Below, piece after piece: positions 33,825-43,111 of a stretch of DNA of 64,000 nt. Origin of the DNA: Agarivorans sp050870875 (lineage in GTDB: Bacteria > Pseudomonadota > Gammaproteobacteria > Enterobacterales > Celerinatantimonadaceae); the NCBI RefSeq assembly GCF_050870875.2, contig NZ_CP194041.2:1860001-1924000 (forward strand). The letters run 5' to 3'. How positions within the stretch are numbered: position 1 is the stretch's first letter; every line of letters starts with the position of its first letter. The notes under the pieces were generated by a model. The model searched no databases. It saw only the letters and a program-made list of their open reading frames with translations, and was not told where the DNA came from. The position numbers were made by a program, and so were the translations under genes.

Positions 33825-34739
33825 ATGAAAGTACTAGTTACCGGGAAGGGGGGCCAATTAGCTTGGGAATTACAGCAAGCTAAGCCTGAAGGCGTAGAGT
33901 TATTTAGCCTTGGCATTGATGAGCTGGACATTACTGATCAGTCTGCGGTTGAACTGGCATTCGCAACAATTAAACCTGATGTTGTGATCAATGCTGCGGC
34001 TTATACCGCAGTTGACTTGGCCGAGTCACATCAAGATATTGCTTACGCAGTTAACCAACAGGGGCCTCGATTTATTGCCCAAAGTTGTAAGAAAACAAAC
34101 GCTTATTTACTACATGTTTCAACCGACTTTGTTTTTTCGGGTGATAAGTCGACGCCTTACTCGGTGGATGCGGTGGCGAAACCTCTTAATGTATATGGTG
34201 CATCTAAGTTAGCGGGTGATTTAGCGGTGGCAGAGGTGCTTGCGGATCAGGCCTTGATCGTACGCACTGCATGGGTGTACTCAGTGCATGGTAATAATTT
34301 TGTGAAAGGCATGCTCAAGCTGATGGAAAGCAAGTCAGAACTAGGGATTATTTACGATCAAGTCTGCACGCCAACTTGGGCCAAGGGACTTGCCTTGTGG
34401 TTATGGACCATGGTAGCGAAATTAAATAAAGATGAAAACACAGCTGGAGCTTATCAGTTGGCGGGTACAGCTAAAGGGCAAGTTTCTACTTTTCATTGGA
34501 CTGATGCCGGGCTTGCGTCTTGGTATGATTTTGCGATCGCGATTCAGGAGTTAGGGCTTGAAAAAGGTTTGCTTAGTCAGGCGATCCCCATTAAGGCGAT
34601 CCCAGCCAGTGCTTATCCTTTACCTGCAGTTCGCCCCTCATTTACGGTACTCAACAAAATCACAGCCGAGCAGGCTTCAGGCATAGAGACCATACATTGG
34701 CGTAAGCAATTAAGCCTCATGATGGATCAATTAGTTTAA
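33825..34739 (+). CDS. rfbD: dTDP-4-dehydrorhamnose reductase RfbD
   Basis: A 304-residue SDR-family reductase giving dTDP-L-rhamnose. The N-terminal glycine-rich loop is GKGGQLAWEL, and the catalytic Tyr-Lys is YGASKLAGD, with STDFVFSG before it. It lies between rfbC and rfbB. Confidence 0.96.
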   Translation: MKVLVTGKGGQLAWELQQAKPEGVELFSLGIDELDITDQSAVELAFATIKPDVVINAAAYTAVDLAESHQDIAYAVNQQGPRFIAQSCKKTNAYLLHVSTDFVFSGDKSTPYSVDAVAKPLNVYGASKLAGDLAVAEVLADQALIVRTAWVYSVHGNNFVKGMLKLMESKSELGIIYDQVCTPTWAKGLALWLWTMVAKLNKDENTAGAYQLAGTAKGQVSTFHWTDAGLASWYDFAIAIQELGLEKGLLSQAIPIKAIPASAYPLPAVRPSFTVLNKITAEQASGIETIHWRKQLSLMMDQLV

Positions 34740-34790
34740 GTATCAGAAGTATTAATCATAGATTTAGAGAAACGATTACAGTTGGATATT

Positions 34791-35867
34791 ATGAATTCAA
34801 GAAAAATGTTGGTGACGGGTGGCGCTGGTTTTATTGGTGCTAACTTTGTGCATTATTGGTTGGTAAATCATCCTGGCGACAAAATCGTCGTATTAGATGC
34901 ACTTACCTATGCAGGTAATCGCGCTAGCCTTAAACCAGTTGAAACGGATCCGAATTTTAATTTTGTACAGGGTGATATTTGCGATACGGCATTGGTTGAG
35001 TCGTTGTTGAAAGAGCATCAATTAAATACAATTGTGCATTTTGCGGCTGAATCACACGTCGATCGCTCAATTACTGGGCCGGATGCCTTTATCGAAACCA
35101 ATATTATTGGCAGTTATAGTTTGCTTAAAGCCGCAAAAAAGGTATGGATAGATGAGCCTAAAAGCCAAGGTTTAGAGACCATCCCACATCGTTTTCACCA
35201 TGTCAGCACTGATGAAGTATATGGCACTCTTGGGCCCAGCGATCCAGCTTTTACTGAAGAGACTCAATACGCACCAAATTCCCCTTATTCAGCCAGTAAG
35301 GCAGCTAGCGACCATTTGGTACGCGCTTATCACCATACTTACGGTTTACAGGTAACCACCTCAAACTGCTCAAATAATTATGGCCCTTATCATTTCCCTG
35401 AGAAATTAATTCCGCTAATCATTACCAATATCTTAAACAATAAGCCTTTACCTGTTTATGGCGATGGCCAGCAGATCCGTGACTGGTTGTATGTCGAAGA
35501 TCATGCCAGAGGTATCGATTTGGTGTTGAACAAAGGGCGAGTAGGCGAAAACTATAACATCGGGGGCCACAACGAATGGGCTAATATAGAGATCGTGAAG
35601 TTGGTGTGCCAATTGTTAAATCAACGATTTAGCCAAAACCCAAATTTAGCTGTTCAATATCCGCAGGCTACGGCAGCCATCGCAAACAAGGCAGAAAGTT
35701 TAATTACTTTTGTTGAAGACCGAGCAGGGCATGATCAGCGCTATGCTATCGACGCTAAGAAAACTCAACAAGAATTAGCTTATGTACCTCAAGTTTCTTT
35801 TGAACAAGGAATCGATCTAACCATTGATTGGTATCTCAATGCTCAAGATTGGCTAAAGACATTGTAG
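34791..35867 (+). CDS. rfbB: dTDP-glucose 4,6-dehydratase RfbB
   Basis: A 358-residue extended SDR enzyme that oxidises and dehydrates dTDP-glucose. NAD-binding TGGAGFIGANFV, AAESHVDRSI, STDEVYGTLG and the catalytic YSASKAASDHLVR are all present. ATG at 34791 is chosen over TTG at 34782 because it gives the usual N-terminus. Having it last in the cluster differs from the common rfbBDAC order. Confidence 0.97.
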   Translation: MNSRKMLVTGGAGFIGANFVHYWLVNHPGDKIVVLDALTYAGNRASLKPVETDPNFNFVQGDICDTALVESLLKEHQLNTIVHFAAESHVDRSITGPDAFIETNIIGSYSLLKAAKKVWIDEPKSQGLETIPHRFHHVSTDEVYGTLGPSDPAFTEETQYAPNSPYSASKAASDHLVRAYHHTYGLQVTTSNCSNNYGPYHFPEKLIPLIITNILNNKPLPVYGDGQQIRDWLYVEDHARGIDLVLNKGRVGENYNIGGHNEWANIEIVKLVCQLLNQRFSQNPNLAVQYPQATAAIANKAESLITFVEDRAGHDQRYAIDAKKTQQELAYVPQVSFEQGIDLTIDWYLNAQDWLKTL

Positions 35868-35883
35868 TTATCTTTATTGAACC

Positions 35884-35910
35884 GAGAGTTCTGAATGAAA
35901 TGGAACTCTC
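35884..35910 (+). terminator. Probable terminator after rfbB
   Basis: GAGAGTTC (35884-35891) and GAACTCTC (35903-35910) are perfect complements around an 11-base loop, 17 bases after the rfbB stop. ATTTGCAATTT follows, which is T-rich but broken. Confidence 0.5.
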
Positions 35911-36167
35911 ATTTGCAATTTCTGTTAGAGACAAATTTGATTTATTACGGTGATGGTATTTGCTTTATGGTGAGAGTAAATACCGTATATGTTGCTCATC
36001 AATGAGTTAGACCTAACACACTTAACTCGGTTTCTTTATCGCCACTTCCTATCACGAATTTCTAGCTTCAGTCACCAATACTCAGTTTTAGTCTTAATTT
36101 TTAAGCGATTGCGGCACTATAAACCAGAAAGAACCCCACCGATTGTATTTATTTGCTCTAAACTAAA

Positions 36168-36206
36168 AAGCAATCGACAGTATGTAAAATAACCTGTCGA
36201 TTGCTT
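36168..36206 (-). terminator. Perfect 13-bp hairpin with a T run on the minus strand
   Basis: The 13-base arms 36168-36180 and 36194-36206 are exact complements around a 13-base loop. A run of A precedes the left arm on the + strand, so the T run follows the stem when read on the minus strand. It looks like a terminator for leftward transcription, although no leftward gene is present; it could also end rightward readthrough less efficiently. Confidence 0.5.
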
Positions 36207-36333
36207 AGAATTCGAAGTTATTAAAAGTAGCATAATGTTATAGCAGCGTTGCTAGTAGTTGTTAGTCACATAAGTTAGTCTGATTCTGTTTTATATTCTA
36301 TAACGATATAACGAACTAAGAGCTAAAGACTAA

Positions 36334-37239
36334 ATGGAAAATTATAACTTAACTCATCTAAAAGCATTAGAAGCTGAGAGCATCCATATCATTCGCGAAG
36401 TCGCGGCTGAATTTGATAAGCCGGTGATGCTTTATTCTGTGGGTAAAGACTCTGCGGTAATGCTTCATTTAGCGCGCAAAGCTTTCTTCCCAGGCAAAAT
36501 TCCCTTTCCTTTATTACATGTCGATACTAACTGGAAATTCAAAGAAATGATCCAGTTTAGAGACCAAATGGCCAAAAAATATGGCTTTGAGTTATTGGTT
36601 TTCAAAAATCCCGAAGGGCTAGAAATGGGGATCAACCCATTTGTGCATGGCAGCGCGGTTCATACCGATATCATGAAAACTCAGGGACTTAAAAAAGCCT
36701 TAGATCAATATCAGTTTGATGCCGCTTTTGGTGGTGCGCGTCGCGACGAAGAAAAATCTCGGGCAAAAGAGCGGGTTTATTCTTTCCGCGATAAAAATCA
36801 CCGTTGGGATCCTAAGTCACAACGCCCCGAGTTATGGAATAGCTATAACTCAAAAGTAAATAAAGGGGAGAGTATTCGAGTATTTCCTTTATCTAACTGG
36901 ACAGAGTTAGATATTTGGCAATATATCTACCTCGAAAATATCGATATCGTTCCGCTTTATTTAGCGGCTAAACGTCCGGTAGTGGAACGTGACGGTACCC
37001 TGATTATGGTTGATGATGAGCGTATGCCTGTCGAAGAGGGTGATATTCAACATAAGATGGTGCGTTTTAGAACGCTAGGCTGTTACCCCTTAACTGGTGC
37101 AGTAGAGTCAGAGGCCGATACCTTGCAAGATGTGATTCAAGAGATGCTGTTAACTAAAACTTCCGAGCGTCAGGGCAGAGTGATCGATCATGACAGCGCG
37201 GGCTCAATGGAAAAGAAAAAGATGGAAGGTTATTTTTAG
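36334..37239 (+). CDS. cysD: Sulfate adenylyltransferase subunit CysD
   Basis: A 301-residue PP-loop ATP-pyrophosphatase, the catalytic half of ATP sulfurylase that forms APS. The PP-loop appears as SVGKDSAVML (about 36-45); GGARRDEEKSRAKERVYSFRD and the C-terminal GSMEKKKMEGYF are typical. It works with CysN, 150 bases on. Confidence 0.97.
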   Translation: MENYNLTHLKALEAESIHIIREVAAEFDKPVMLYSVGKDSAVMLHLARKAFFPGKIPFPLLHVDTNWKFKEMIQFRDQMAKKYGFELLVFKNPEGLEMGINPFVHGSAVHTDIMKTQGLKKALDQYQFDAAFGGARRDEEKSRAKERVYSFRDKNHRWDPKSQRPELWNSYNSKVNKGESIRVFPLSNWTELDIWQYIYLENIDIVPLYLAAKRPVVERDGTLIMVDDERMPVEEGDIQHKMVRFRTLGCYPLTGAVESEADTLQDVIQEMLLTKTSERQGRVIDHDSAGSMEKKKMEGYF

Positions 37240-37389
37240 CACTTGGAGACCAACCAAGCGTGATAGAAAAACTAAACCAAACAGTAGCTTGCGAGCATCG
37301 AACGACGAATATCAGAGTATTCCGTTAATATATAAATATTTTTTTGAGCTGTAAGATGCCCCGTGCTGACAGCTCGAAGTGAGGGAACC

Positions 37390-38811
37390 ATGTCACACCA
37401 GTCAGATTTAATTGCTTCAGATATTGAAGAATATTTACAACAACATGAACAAAAGCAACTACTACGCTTATTAACTTGCGGCAGTGTAGATGACGGTAAG
37501 AGTACCTTGATTGGGCGCTTGTTACATGATTCAAAAATGATTTTTGAAGATCAATTGGCCAGTATTAAAAATGACTCGAAACGATTTAATACCACCGATG
37601 GAGAGTTTGATTTAGCACTACTGGTTGATGGTTTGCAATCAGAGCGAGAGCAAGGCATTACAATTGATGTTGCCTATCGTTATTTCTCAACGGATAAACG
37701 TAAGTTTATTATTGCCGATACCCCAGGGCATGAACAATATACCCGCAATATGGCCACTGGCGCCTCGAATTGTGAATTGGCGATCGTGATGATTGACGCA
37801 CGCTACGGCGTGCAGGTTCAAACGCGGCGCCATAGTTTTATCGTTTCGTCTTTAGGTATTAAACAGGTTGTTGTTGCAATTAATAAAATGGATCTGGTTG
37901 ATTTTTCTGAACAGCGATATGAAGAAATTAAAGCAGAGTATCAACAATTCGCTGAAAATCTAAAAATCGAGAACATTAAGTTTGTGCCAATTTCGGCGCT
38001 CAATGGAGACAACGTTGTCGAGCGCAGCGAGCAAAGTGCTTGGTATCATGGTGAAACTTTAATGGGCATGCTAGAAAGTGCGCCGATTAGCTCTGGTTTA
38101 AATTTCGACGATTTCCGTTTTCCCGTGCAATATGTCAATCGGCCAAATTTAGATTTTCGTGGCTTTTGCGGCACCATTAGTTCCGGTGTTGTGCGTAAGG
38201 GGGATGAAGTTACGTCATTGCCTTCGGGGAAAGTTTCCAAAGTGAAGAGCATCGTTACCTTTGATGGTGAGCTAGATGAAGCATACGCGCCGATGGCGGT
38301 AACGCTCACTTTAGAGGATGAAATTGATGCCAGCCGTGGAAATATGCTGGTTCATAGCAATAACAAGCCATGGGTTGCAAGCAGTGCCGAAGCAATGATC
38401 GTTTGGATGGCAGACGATCCTTTAATTGCCAATAAGCAATATGATTTTAAACTAGCAAGCAAAACGACCTCGGGTTCAATTGCGCAAATTGAGCACCAAA
38501 TTGATGTGAATACACTGGAAGAAAAACCCGCAGTGCGCTTAGCTTTAAACGAGATCGGTGTTTGCCAAGTGCAGTTTAGTCAGCAGGTCGCATTTGACGC
38601 TTACAGTCGCGCGCATGGTACTGGTTCATTTATTATCATTGACCGAATTAGCAATGTGACCGTAGGCGCGGGGATGATCCAAGCCAAGGGCAAGCTTGAA
38701 GAACAAACGGTAAACAGTGAGTTTTCAGCTTTTGAAATCGAACTTAATGCGCTGGTTCGTAAGCATTTCCCTCATTGGGATGCGAAAGACCTTCGCGAAT
38801 TGTTAAAATAA
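37390..38811 (+). CDS. cysN: Sulfate adenylyltransferase GTPase subunit CysN
   Basis: A 473-residue EF-Tu-like GTPase that drives APS formation by CysD. G1 is CGSVDDGKSTLIGRLL, G3 DTPGHEQYTRN and G4 NKMDLVD. ATG at 37390 (after GAGGGAACC) is chosen; GTG at 37363 would add nine unconserved residues. It is not fused to CysC, which is a separate gene further on. The stop shares a base with the next gene. Confidence 0.97.
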   Translation: MSHQSDLIASDIEEYLQQHEQKQLLRLLTCGSVDDGKSTLIGRLLHDSKMIFEDQLASIKNDSKRFNTTDGEFDLALLVDGLQSEREQGITIDVAYRYFSTDKRKFIIADTPGHEQYTRNMATGASNCELAIVMIDARYGVQVQTRRHSFIVSSLGIKQVVVAINKMDLVDFSEQRYEEIKAEYQQFAENLKIENIKFVPISALNGDNVVERSEQSAWYHGETLMGMLESAPISSGLNFDDFRFPVQYVNRPNLDFRGFCGTISSGVVRKGDEVTSLPSGKVSKVKSIVTFDGELDEAYAPMAVTLTLEDEIDASRGNMLVHSNNKPWVASSAEAMIVWMADDPLIANKQYDFKLASKTTSGSIAQIEHQIDVNTLEEKPAVRLALNEIGVCQVQFSQQVAFDAYSRAHGTGSFIIIDRISNVTVGAGMIQAKGKLEEQTVNSEFSAFEIELNALVRKHFPHWDAKDLRELLK

Positions 38812-40541
38812 TGTCGATACAAGCAATTCTAGTGCTAGTTATTTTTACTGGCACTATTGCTGCTCTGATTCGGTATCAGCAATATCCGGCTAAAATATTT
38901 GGCGGGGTTATGTTGATATTGTTTATATTAAACTTAGTTAGTTCTGAGCAAATATTGGCCAATATCGCAAATCAAGGATTGATGACGCTGGTATTGCTGA
39001 TGCTTTGTTCGATCGCCTTAGAAAAAACCCGCTTATTACGCTTATTAGCGGCCTCGATTATTAAGCCTTCGTTGCGGGCAACTTGGTTGCGTCTTTTTGC
39101 AAGCACTGTGCTGTCGTCGGCTGCGCTCAATAATACTGCTGTGGTGGCTACGTTGTTGGCGCCGATCCGTAATAACCCGTACCATAGCGCTAGTAAGTTG
39201 CTGTTGCCTCTGTCTTATGCGGCGATATTAGGTGGAACTTTGACCCTCATCGGTACCTCTACCAATTTAATCGTGAACAGCTTATTACTTGAAAGCACCG
39301 GCCAAGAACTCGGATTTTTTGATTTTACATTGATTGGCCTCGCGGCTGTGGTTTGTTGCGGACTTACCTTGGCATTTTTCTCTCGTTATTTACCCGATCA
39401 TCAGCGTGAGGTCGATAGTTATCAAAGCTATTTTATCGATGCCAAGATCCAACAGGACTCGGGTCTCATTGGTAAAAGTGTCGAAGATAACGGCTTAAGG
39501 CACCTCGAATCATTATTTTTGGTGGAAATCGTCCGTCAAGGGAAGTTGATTAGCCCCGTTTCTCCCAGTGAAGTGCTTAGTCAAAATGATCGTTTAATAT
39601 TTAGTGGTGATGTCACCAAAGTCATGCAATTAAATCAATTCTCGGGATTACAAACTTTCGCGGATTCAAATGGTTTGTTGGGGACCAATTTAACCGAAGT
39701 CGTGATTCGGCCTGAAAGTATTTTAGTGGGTAAAAGCCTTAAAAGAATGGGGTTTCGGGCGCTATTTGATGCAGCTGTCGTGGCAATCAAGCGTGACGGC
39801 GAACAAGTGTCTGGAAAGCTTGGAGAGTTAGTCTTGCAAGCGGGTGATTTTTTAGTACTTGCTGTAGGAGACGATTTTAAATCTCGGAGCAACTTAACTA
39901 AGAATTTTATTGTAGTTAGCGGTGTTGAACCAGATACACGGCTTAATGGTTGGTCTGAGCTGATCGCGATTGCTGGCTTTGCTATCGCCGTCATCTCCGC
40001 GGCAGTTGGTGTACTGAGCCTATTTAAGGCGATGGTATTGCTGCTGGGTGGTTTATTGTTTTTTCGTTGCTTAACCCCAAGTGAGATAGTTCGACGTTTT
40101 CCTAAAGACATCTGGCTGATCGTCGCTTCTGCGCTTACTTTGTCACAAGCTTTATATAATGTTGGTCTGGTCTCTTTACTTACCGAAAGTTTTGGTCAAA
40201 TCTTAAGCCCTCAGTGGGTGATGGTGACCTTAATCATTATGTACTTATTAACCTGGTTGTTTACGGAATTAGTCACCAATAATGCAGCTGCTGCTTTGAT
40301 GTTTCCGGTGGCCTATGGTGTAGCAAATGCAATTGGTGCAAATCCAATGACCTTTATTATGACCGTTGCCTTTGCCGCCAGCGCTAGCTTTGTGAGCCCT
40401 TATGGTTATCAAACGAATCTCATGGTATATAACGCCGGGCGATACAATTTAAAAGATTTTGTAAAACTGGGCTTACCGGTGGCGATTGTATACGCAGTCG
40501 TGGTGATTGGCTTAGTTCCATTATTGTTTCCTTTACACTAG
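38811..40541 (+). CDS. SLC13-type permease with two RCK_C domains, likely sulfate uptake
   Basis: A 576-residue transporter. Hydrophobic helices at about 4-200 include LNNTAVVATLLAPI and GTLTLIGTSTNLIVNSLLL. A soluble stretch with two TrkA-C-like domains follows (about 215-375), then another helix bundle (about 395-575: TELVTNNAAAALMFPVAYG). The N-N-T/A signatures mark the divalent anion:Na+ symporter family. Its position between cysN and cysC, coupled to cysN, makes sulfate the likely substrate. The substrate is inferred. Confidence 0.85.
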   Translation: MSIQAILVLVIFTGTIAALIRYQQYPAKIFGGVMLILFILNLVSSEQILANIANQGLMTLVLLMLCSIALEKTRLLRLLAASIIKPSLRATWLRLFASTVLSSAALNNTAVVATLLAPIRNNPYHSASKLLLPLSYAAILGGTLTLIGTSTNLIVNSLLLESTGQELGFFDFTLIGLAAVVCCGLTLAFFSRYLPDHQREVDSYQSYFIDAKIQQDSGLIGKSVEDNGLRHLESLFLVEIVRQGKLISPVSPSEVLSQNDRLIFSGDVTKVMQLNQFSGLQTFADSNGLLGTNLTEVVIRPESILVGKSLKRMGFRALFDAAVVAIKRDGEQVSGKLGELVLQAGDFLVLAVGDDFKSRSNLTKNFIVVSGVEPDTRLNGWSELIAIAGFAIAVISAAVGVLSLFKAMVLLLGGLLFFRCLTPSEIVRRFPKDIWLIVASALTLSQALYNVGLVSLLTESFGQILSPQWVMVTLIIMYLLTWLFTELVTNNAAAALMFPVAYGVANAIGANPMTFIMTVAFAASASFVSPYGYQTNLMVYNAGRYNLKDFVKLGLPVAIVYAVVVIGLVPLLFPLH

Positions 40542-40651
40542 CAGAAGAGTGCAAAGAACTTTAGTGGATAATAAGTCATCCAAATTACAAGCTATCGCTG
40601 ACTTGAGCTATTTACAGTTCGAATTTTTATTTAATATTTTTTGAGGTTGTT

Positions 40652-41257
40652 ATGAACAATAAAAGTGAAAATGTAGTTTGGCATCATCACAGTGTAAGCC
40701 GAGATTTACGGATCACTCAAAAGGGACATAAGCCTTGTGTGCTTTGGTTTACCGGTTTAAGTGGCTCGGGTAAATCTACAGTTGCAAATGAGGTCGATTA
40801 TTTATTACATCAGCGAGGTGTTCATACTTATGTGCTCGATGGTGATAATGTTCGCCATGGACTAAATGGTGACTTAGGGTTTTCAGATAAAGACCGTGTA
40901 GAAAATATTCGCCGTATTGGTGAAGTTGCCAAGCTTTTTGTCGATGCAGGGATGGTGGTTTCAACTGCGTTCATTTCGCCGTTTAAAGCAGACCGAAGTA
41001 TGGTTCGTAAGCAGCTAACGGAAGGTGAGTTTTTTGAAGTGTTTATTGATACACCAATCGAAGTCTGTGAGACGCGTGATCCAAAAGGTTTATATAAGAA
41101 GGCTCGTGCAGGAGAGATAAAAAACTTTACCGGAATTAGTTCTGCCTATGAGGCTCCGGAACAAGCCGATGTACATGTGAAAACCGAGGGTAAAACGGTT
41201 GAAGAATGTGCCGCGGTGGTCATCCAAGCCTTGCTAAAAGCAGGTATCATCGACTAG
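40652..41257 (+). CDS. cysC: Adenylylsulfate kinase CysC
   Basis: A 201-residue P-loop kinase (GLSGSGKSTVAN, about 35-46) that phosphorylates APS to PAPS. DGDNVRHGLN, NIRRIGEVAKL and DPKGLYKKARAGEIKNFTGI are family motifs. It completes sulfate activation with cysD and cysN. AGGTTGTT precedes the ATG. Confidence 0.97.
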   Translation: MNNKSENVVWHHHSVSRDLRITQKGHKPCVLWFTGLSGSGKSTVANEVDYLLHQRGVHTYVLDGDNVRHGLNGDLGFSDKDRVENIRRIGEVAKLFVDAGMVVSTAFISPFKADRSMVRKQLTEGEFFEVFIDTPIEVCETRDPKGLYKKARAGEIKNFTGISSAYEAPEQADVHVKTEGKTVEECAAVVIQALLKAGIID

Positions 41258-41345
41258 GGCGTTGAATTTGCTTGAACTCCAAATAAGCAATTAATGAGCT
41301 ATATTTTGTTCGCGTGTCGAAGTGCTGACTCAAGTAGAGGTTGTT

Positions 41346-42320
41346 GTGCGATATATCGATATTTTTAACGGTGATGCCGATGGTATTTTGGCTTTGTTGC
41401 AATTGCGCTTAGCCGAACCCCGGCAAAGTTTGTTAGTCACTGGGGTGAAGCGAGATAACCAGTTAGCTGTAAAACCACAATATGAAGAAGGGGATGTGGT
41501 CACCGTTCTTGACTTATCTTTAGAAAAAAATATTGATGGGGTTAATCGTGCACTTAAGGCCGGTGCGAGAGTACATTACGTTGACCACCATCGCCCTGGA
41601 AATATTCCGGAGCATGAGTTGTTAACCACCCAAATAGATACTAGCGTTGATGTCTGTACTGCATTATTAATCGACAAGCAACTCAATGGTCGTTTTCATT
41701 TGTGGGCGATTACTGCTGCCTATGGAGATAATTTACTTGAGGTGGCTGAGGGCTTGGCTGTCGCCCAAGGTTTAAGTCTTCAACAGAGAACGCAATTAAA
41801 AGACTTAGGTGTACTGATTAATTATAATAGTTACGGGCACTCTATTGCTGATTTGCATATTGCACCAGCAGCGCTGTATCAAGCTTTATTGGCTTATTAC
41901 TCTCCTTTTGATGCGATAGCTGACCTAAGCTCGCCATATCATCGTCTAAGAATTGCCTATGCTGAGGATATGCAAAAAGCACAACTCGCCGAAGTTTATT
42001 ATAAGAGCGATATCTTAAAAGTCGTTAAATTGCCTGACCAAGCATGGGCGAGACGGGTAAGTGGTGTGTTAGGAAATGATTTGGCCAACAGTGACCCTGA
42101 GCGGGCTCATATCGTACTGAGTCTGAGCTGCAGCGGTGATTTTATGGTGAGCCTACGAGCACCCAAGAATAATAAACAGGGTGCAAGTCAAATATGTAGC
42201 ACATTTAAAACAGGTGGTGGCAGAGAAGCCGCTGCGGGTATTAATTGCTTACCAGCTGACAATATAGAGGCCTTACTTACCGTGACGGAACAGTTTTATG
42301 CTAGCTCAAGCGGTGAATAA
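41346..42320 (+). CDS. DHH-family phosphoesterase
   Basis: About 324 residues. Metal-binding motifs FNGDADGI, TVLDLS and YVDHHRPG are in the N-terminal half and a DHHA1-like GGGREAAAG is at the C-terminus, as in NrnA/RecJ-type hydrolases. The exact substrate is unknown. A nanoRNase or pAp phosphatase is attractive, because pAp arises when the PAPS made by the upstream cys genes is used, but this is inference. GTG at 41346 has AGAGG upstream; the frame stays open to 41322. Confidence 0.8.
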   Translation: MRYIDIFNGDADGILALLQLRLAEPRQSLLVTGVKRDNQLAVKPQYEEGDVVTVLDLSLEKNIDGVNRALKAGARVHYVDHHRPGNIPEHELLTTQIDTSVDVCTALLIDKQLNGRFHLWAITAAYGDNLLEVAEGLAVAQGLSLQQRTQLKDLGVLINYNSYGHSIADLHIAPAALYQALLAYYSPFDAIADLSSPYHRLRIAYAEDMQKAQLAEVYYKSDILKVVKLPDQAWARRVSGVLGNDLANSDPERAHIVLSLSCSGDFMVSLRAPKNNKQGASQICSTFKTGGGREAAAGINCLPADNIEALLTVTEQFYASSSGE

Positions 42321-42534
42321 TTAGGCGAATTACTTGTTTGTTATTAACACATTCACTAAAAATAAGTTTGAGGCTTAAATTTATTTAATGAATTTGTAAA
42401 TAGTAAGTTTGCCTTTAAAAACACTGAGGCCCCATAACTATTTGATTTAATTGTCTATATTTTTTTTCTTTAGGTTTTAGCTCAGCTTTTATTGATATTT
42501 ATCGGCGGTCTGCTTTACTTTATCCCTCAATTCA

Positions 42535-42546
42535 GTGTGATATACT
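42535..42546 (+). promoter_or_regulatory. Candidate extended -10 promoter of the omp-rfaH unit
   Basis: TGA followed by TATACT (42541-42546) forms an extended -10. The -35 region 17 bases upstream is weak. Transcription would begin near 42553, about 34 bases before the ATG. Confidence 0.45.
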
Positions 42547-42586
42547 TCCCGCGATTTCAATTTGAGTTTAGGGAACGTTCTCTGTG

Positions 42587-43102
42587 ATGTGTTTTAAAAA
42601 AACGCTTTGTTTAGTTGTTGTTAGTGTTAGCTTTTTTTGCAGCGCAATGGCAAATGCTAGCTACTATGGCGGCGCGATATTGAGTTATTCTTCGGCTGAA
42701 TATACTGCCTCAGCAGGGGCGGAGAATGCAGACGGTAACCCGTTTGTTTTACAAGCTCAAGTTGGACGATTTTTTAATGATTATATCGCCTTAGAAGGTC
42801 GTTATGGTTTATCTACTGGGCGTTCTGATGGTATATCAATCGATAGTTTAGCTTCTATATTGGTAAGAGCGAATCTGCCAGTATCAGAGCAAACGGCCAT
42901 GTATGCACTGGTGGGTGCTTCCTCGGCTAAACTAAACCAGCAAAATGTTGGTAGTAGTACCGAAAGTGGTACCAGTTTTGGCTTAGGCGTGCATTACGCG
43001 TTTGACTCTTCGCGTGCGATGACGATTGAGTACCTCAGTAGTTTGAATAAAGATAAAACTAAGGTCGCAGGGCTAAGCTTAGCCTTTCAGTACCGTTTCT
43101 AA
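42587..43102 (+). CDS. Small outer-membrane beta-barrel protein
   Basis: About 171 residues. A signal peptide ending AMANA-S is followed by alternating amphipathic strands and a C-terminal phenylalanine (LSLAFQYRF), the outer-membrane insertion signal. It resembles the eight-stranded OmpA/Ail-type barrels. No specific function is recognised. ATG at 42587 is next to GTG at 42584. It ends 9 bases before rfaH, so the two are probably co-transcribed. Confidence 0.8.
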   Translation: MCFKKTLCLVVVSVSFFCSAMANASYYGGAILSYSSAEYTASAGAENADGNPFVLQAQVGRFFNDYIALEGRYGLSTGRSDGISIDSLASILVRANLPVSEQTAMYALVGASSAKLNQQNVGSSTESGTSFGLGVHYAFDSSRAMTIEYLSSLNKDKTKVAGLSLAFQYRF

Positions 43103-43111
43103 ACTTTCGAT

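Larger units (their letters stand above)
35868..36333 (+). other. 466-base intergenic region between rfbB and cysD
   Basis: No gene is supported; a 67-codon frame at 35989-36192 has no ribosome site and no family character. Two hairpins are present: 35884-35910 close behind rfbB, and a perfect 13-base-pair one at 36168-36206. The last 60 bases are AT-rich and likely hold the cysD promoter. Confidence 0.7.

Noticed and set aside
35989..36192. Small + strand frame of 67 codons between rfbB and cysD
   Set aside because: No ribosome site, no family character, and its end overlaps the 13-base-pair hairpin.
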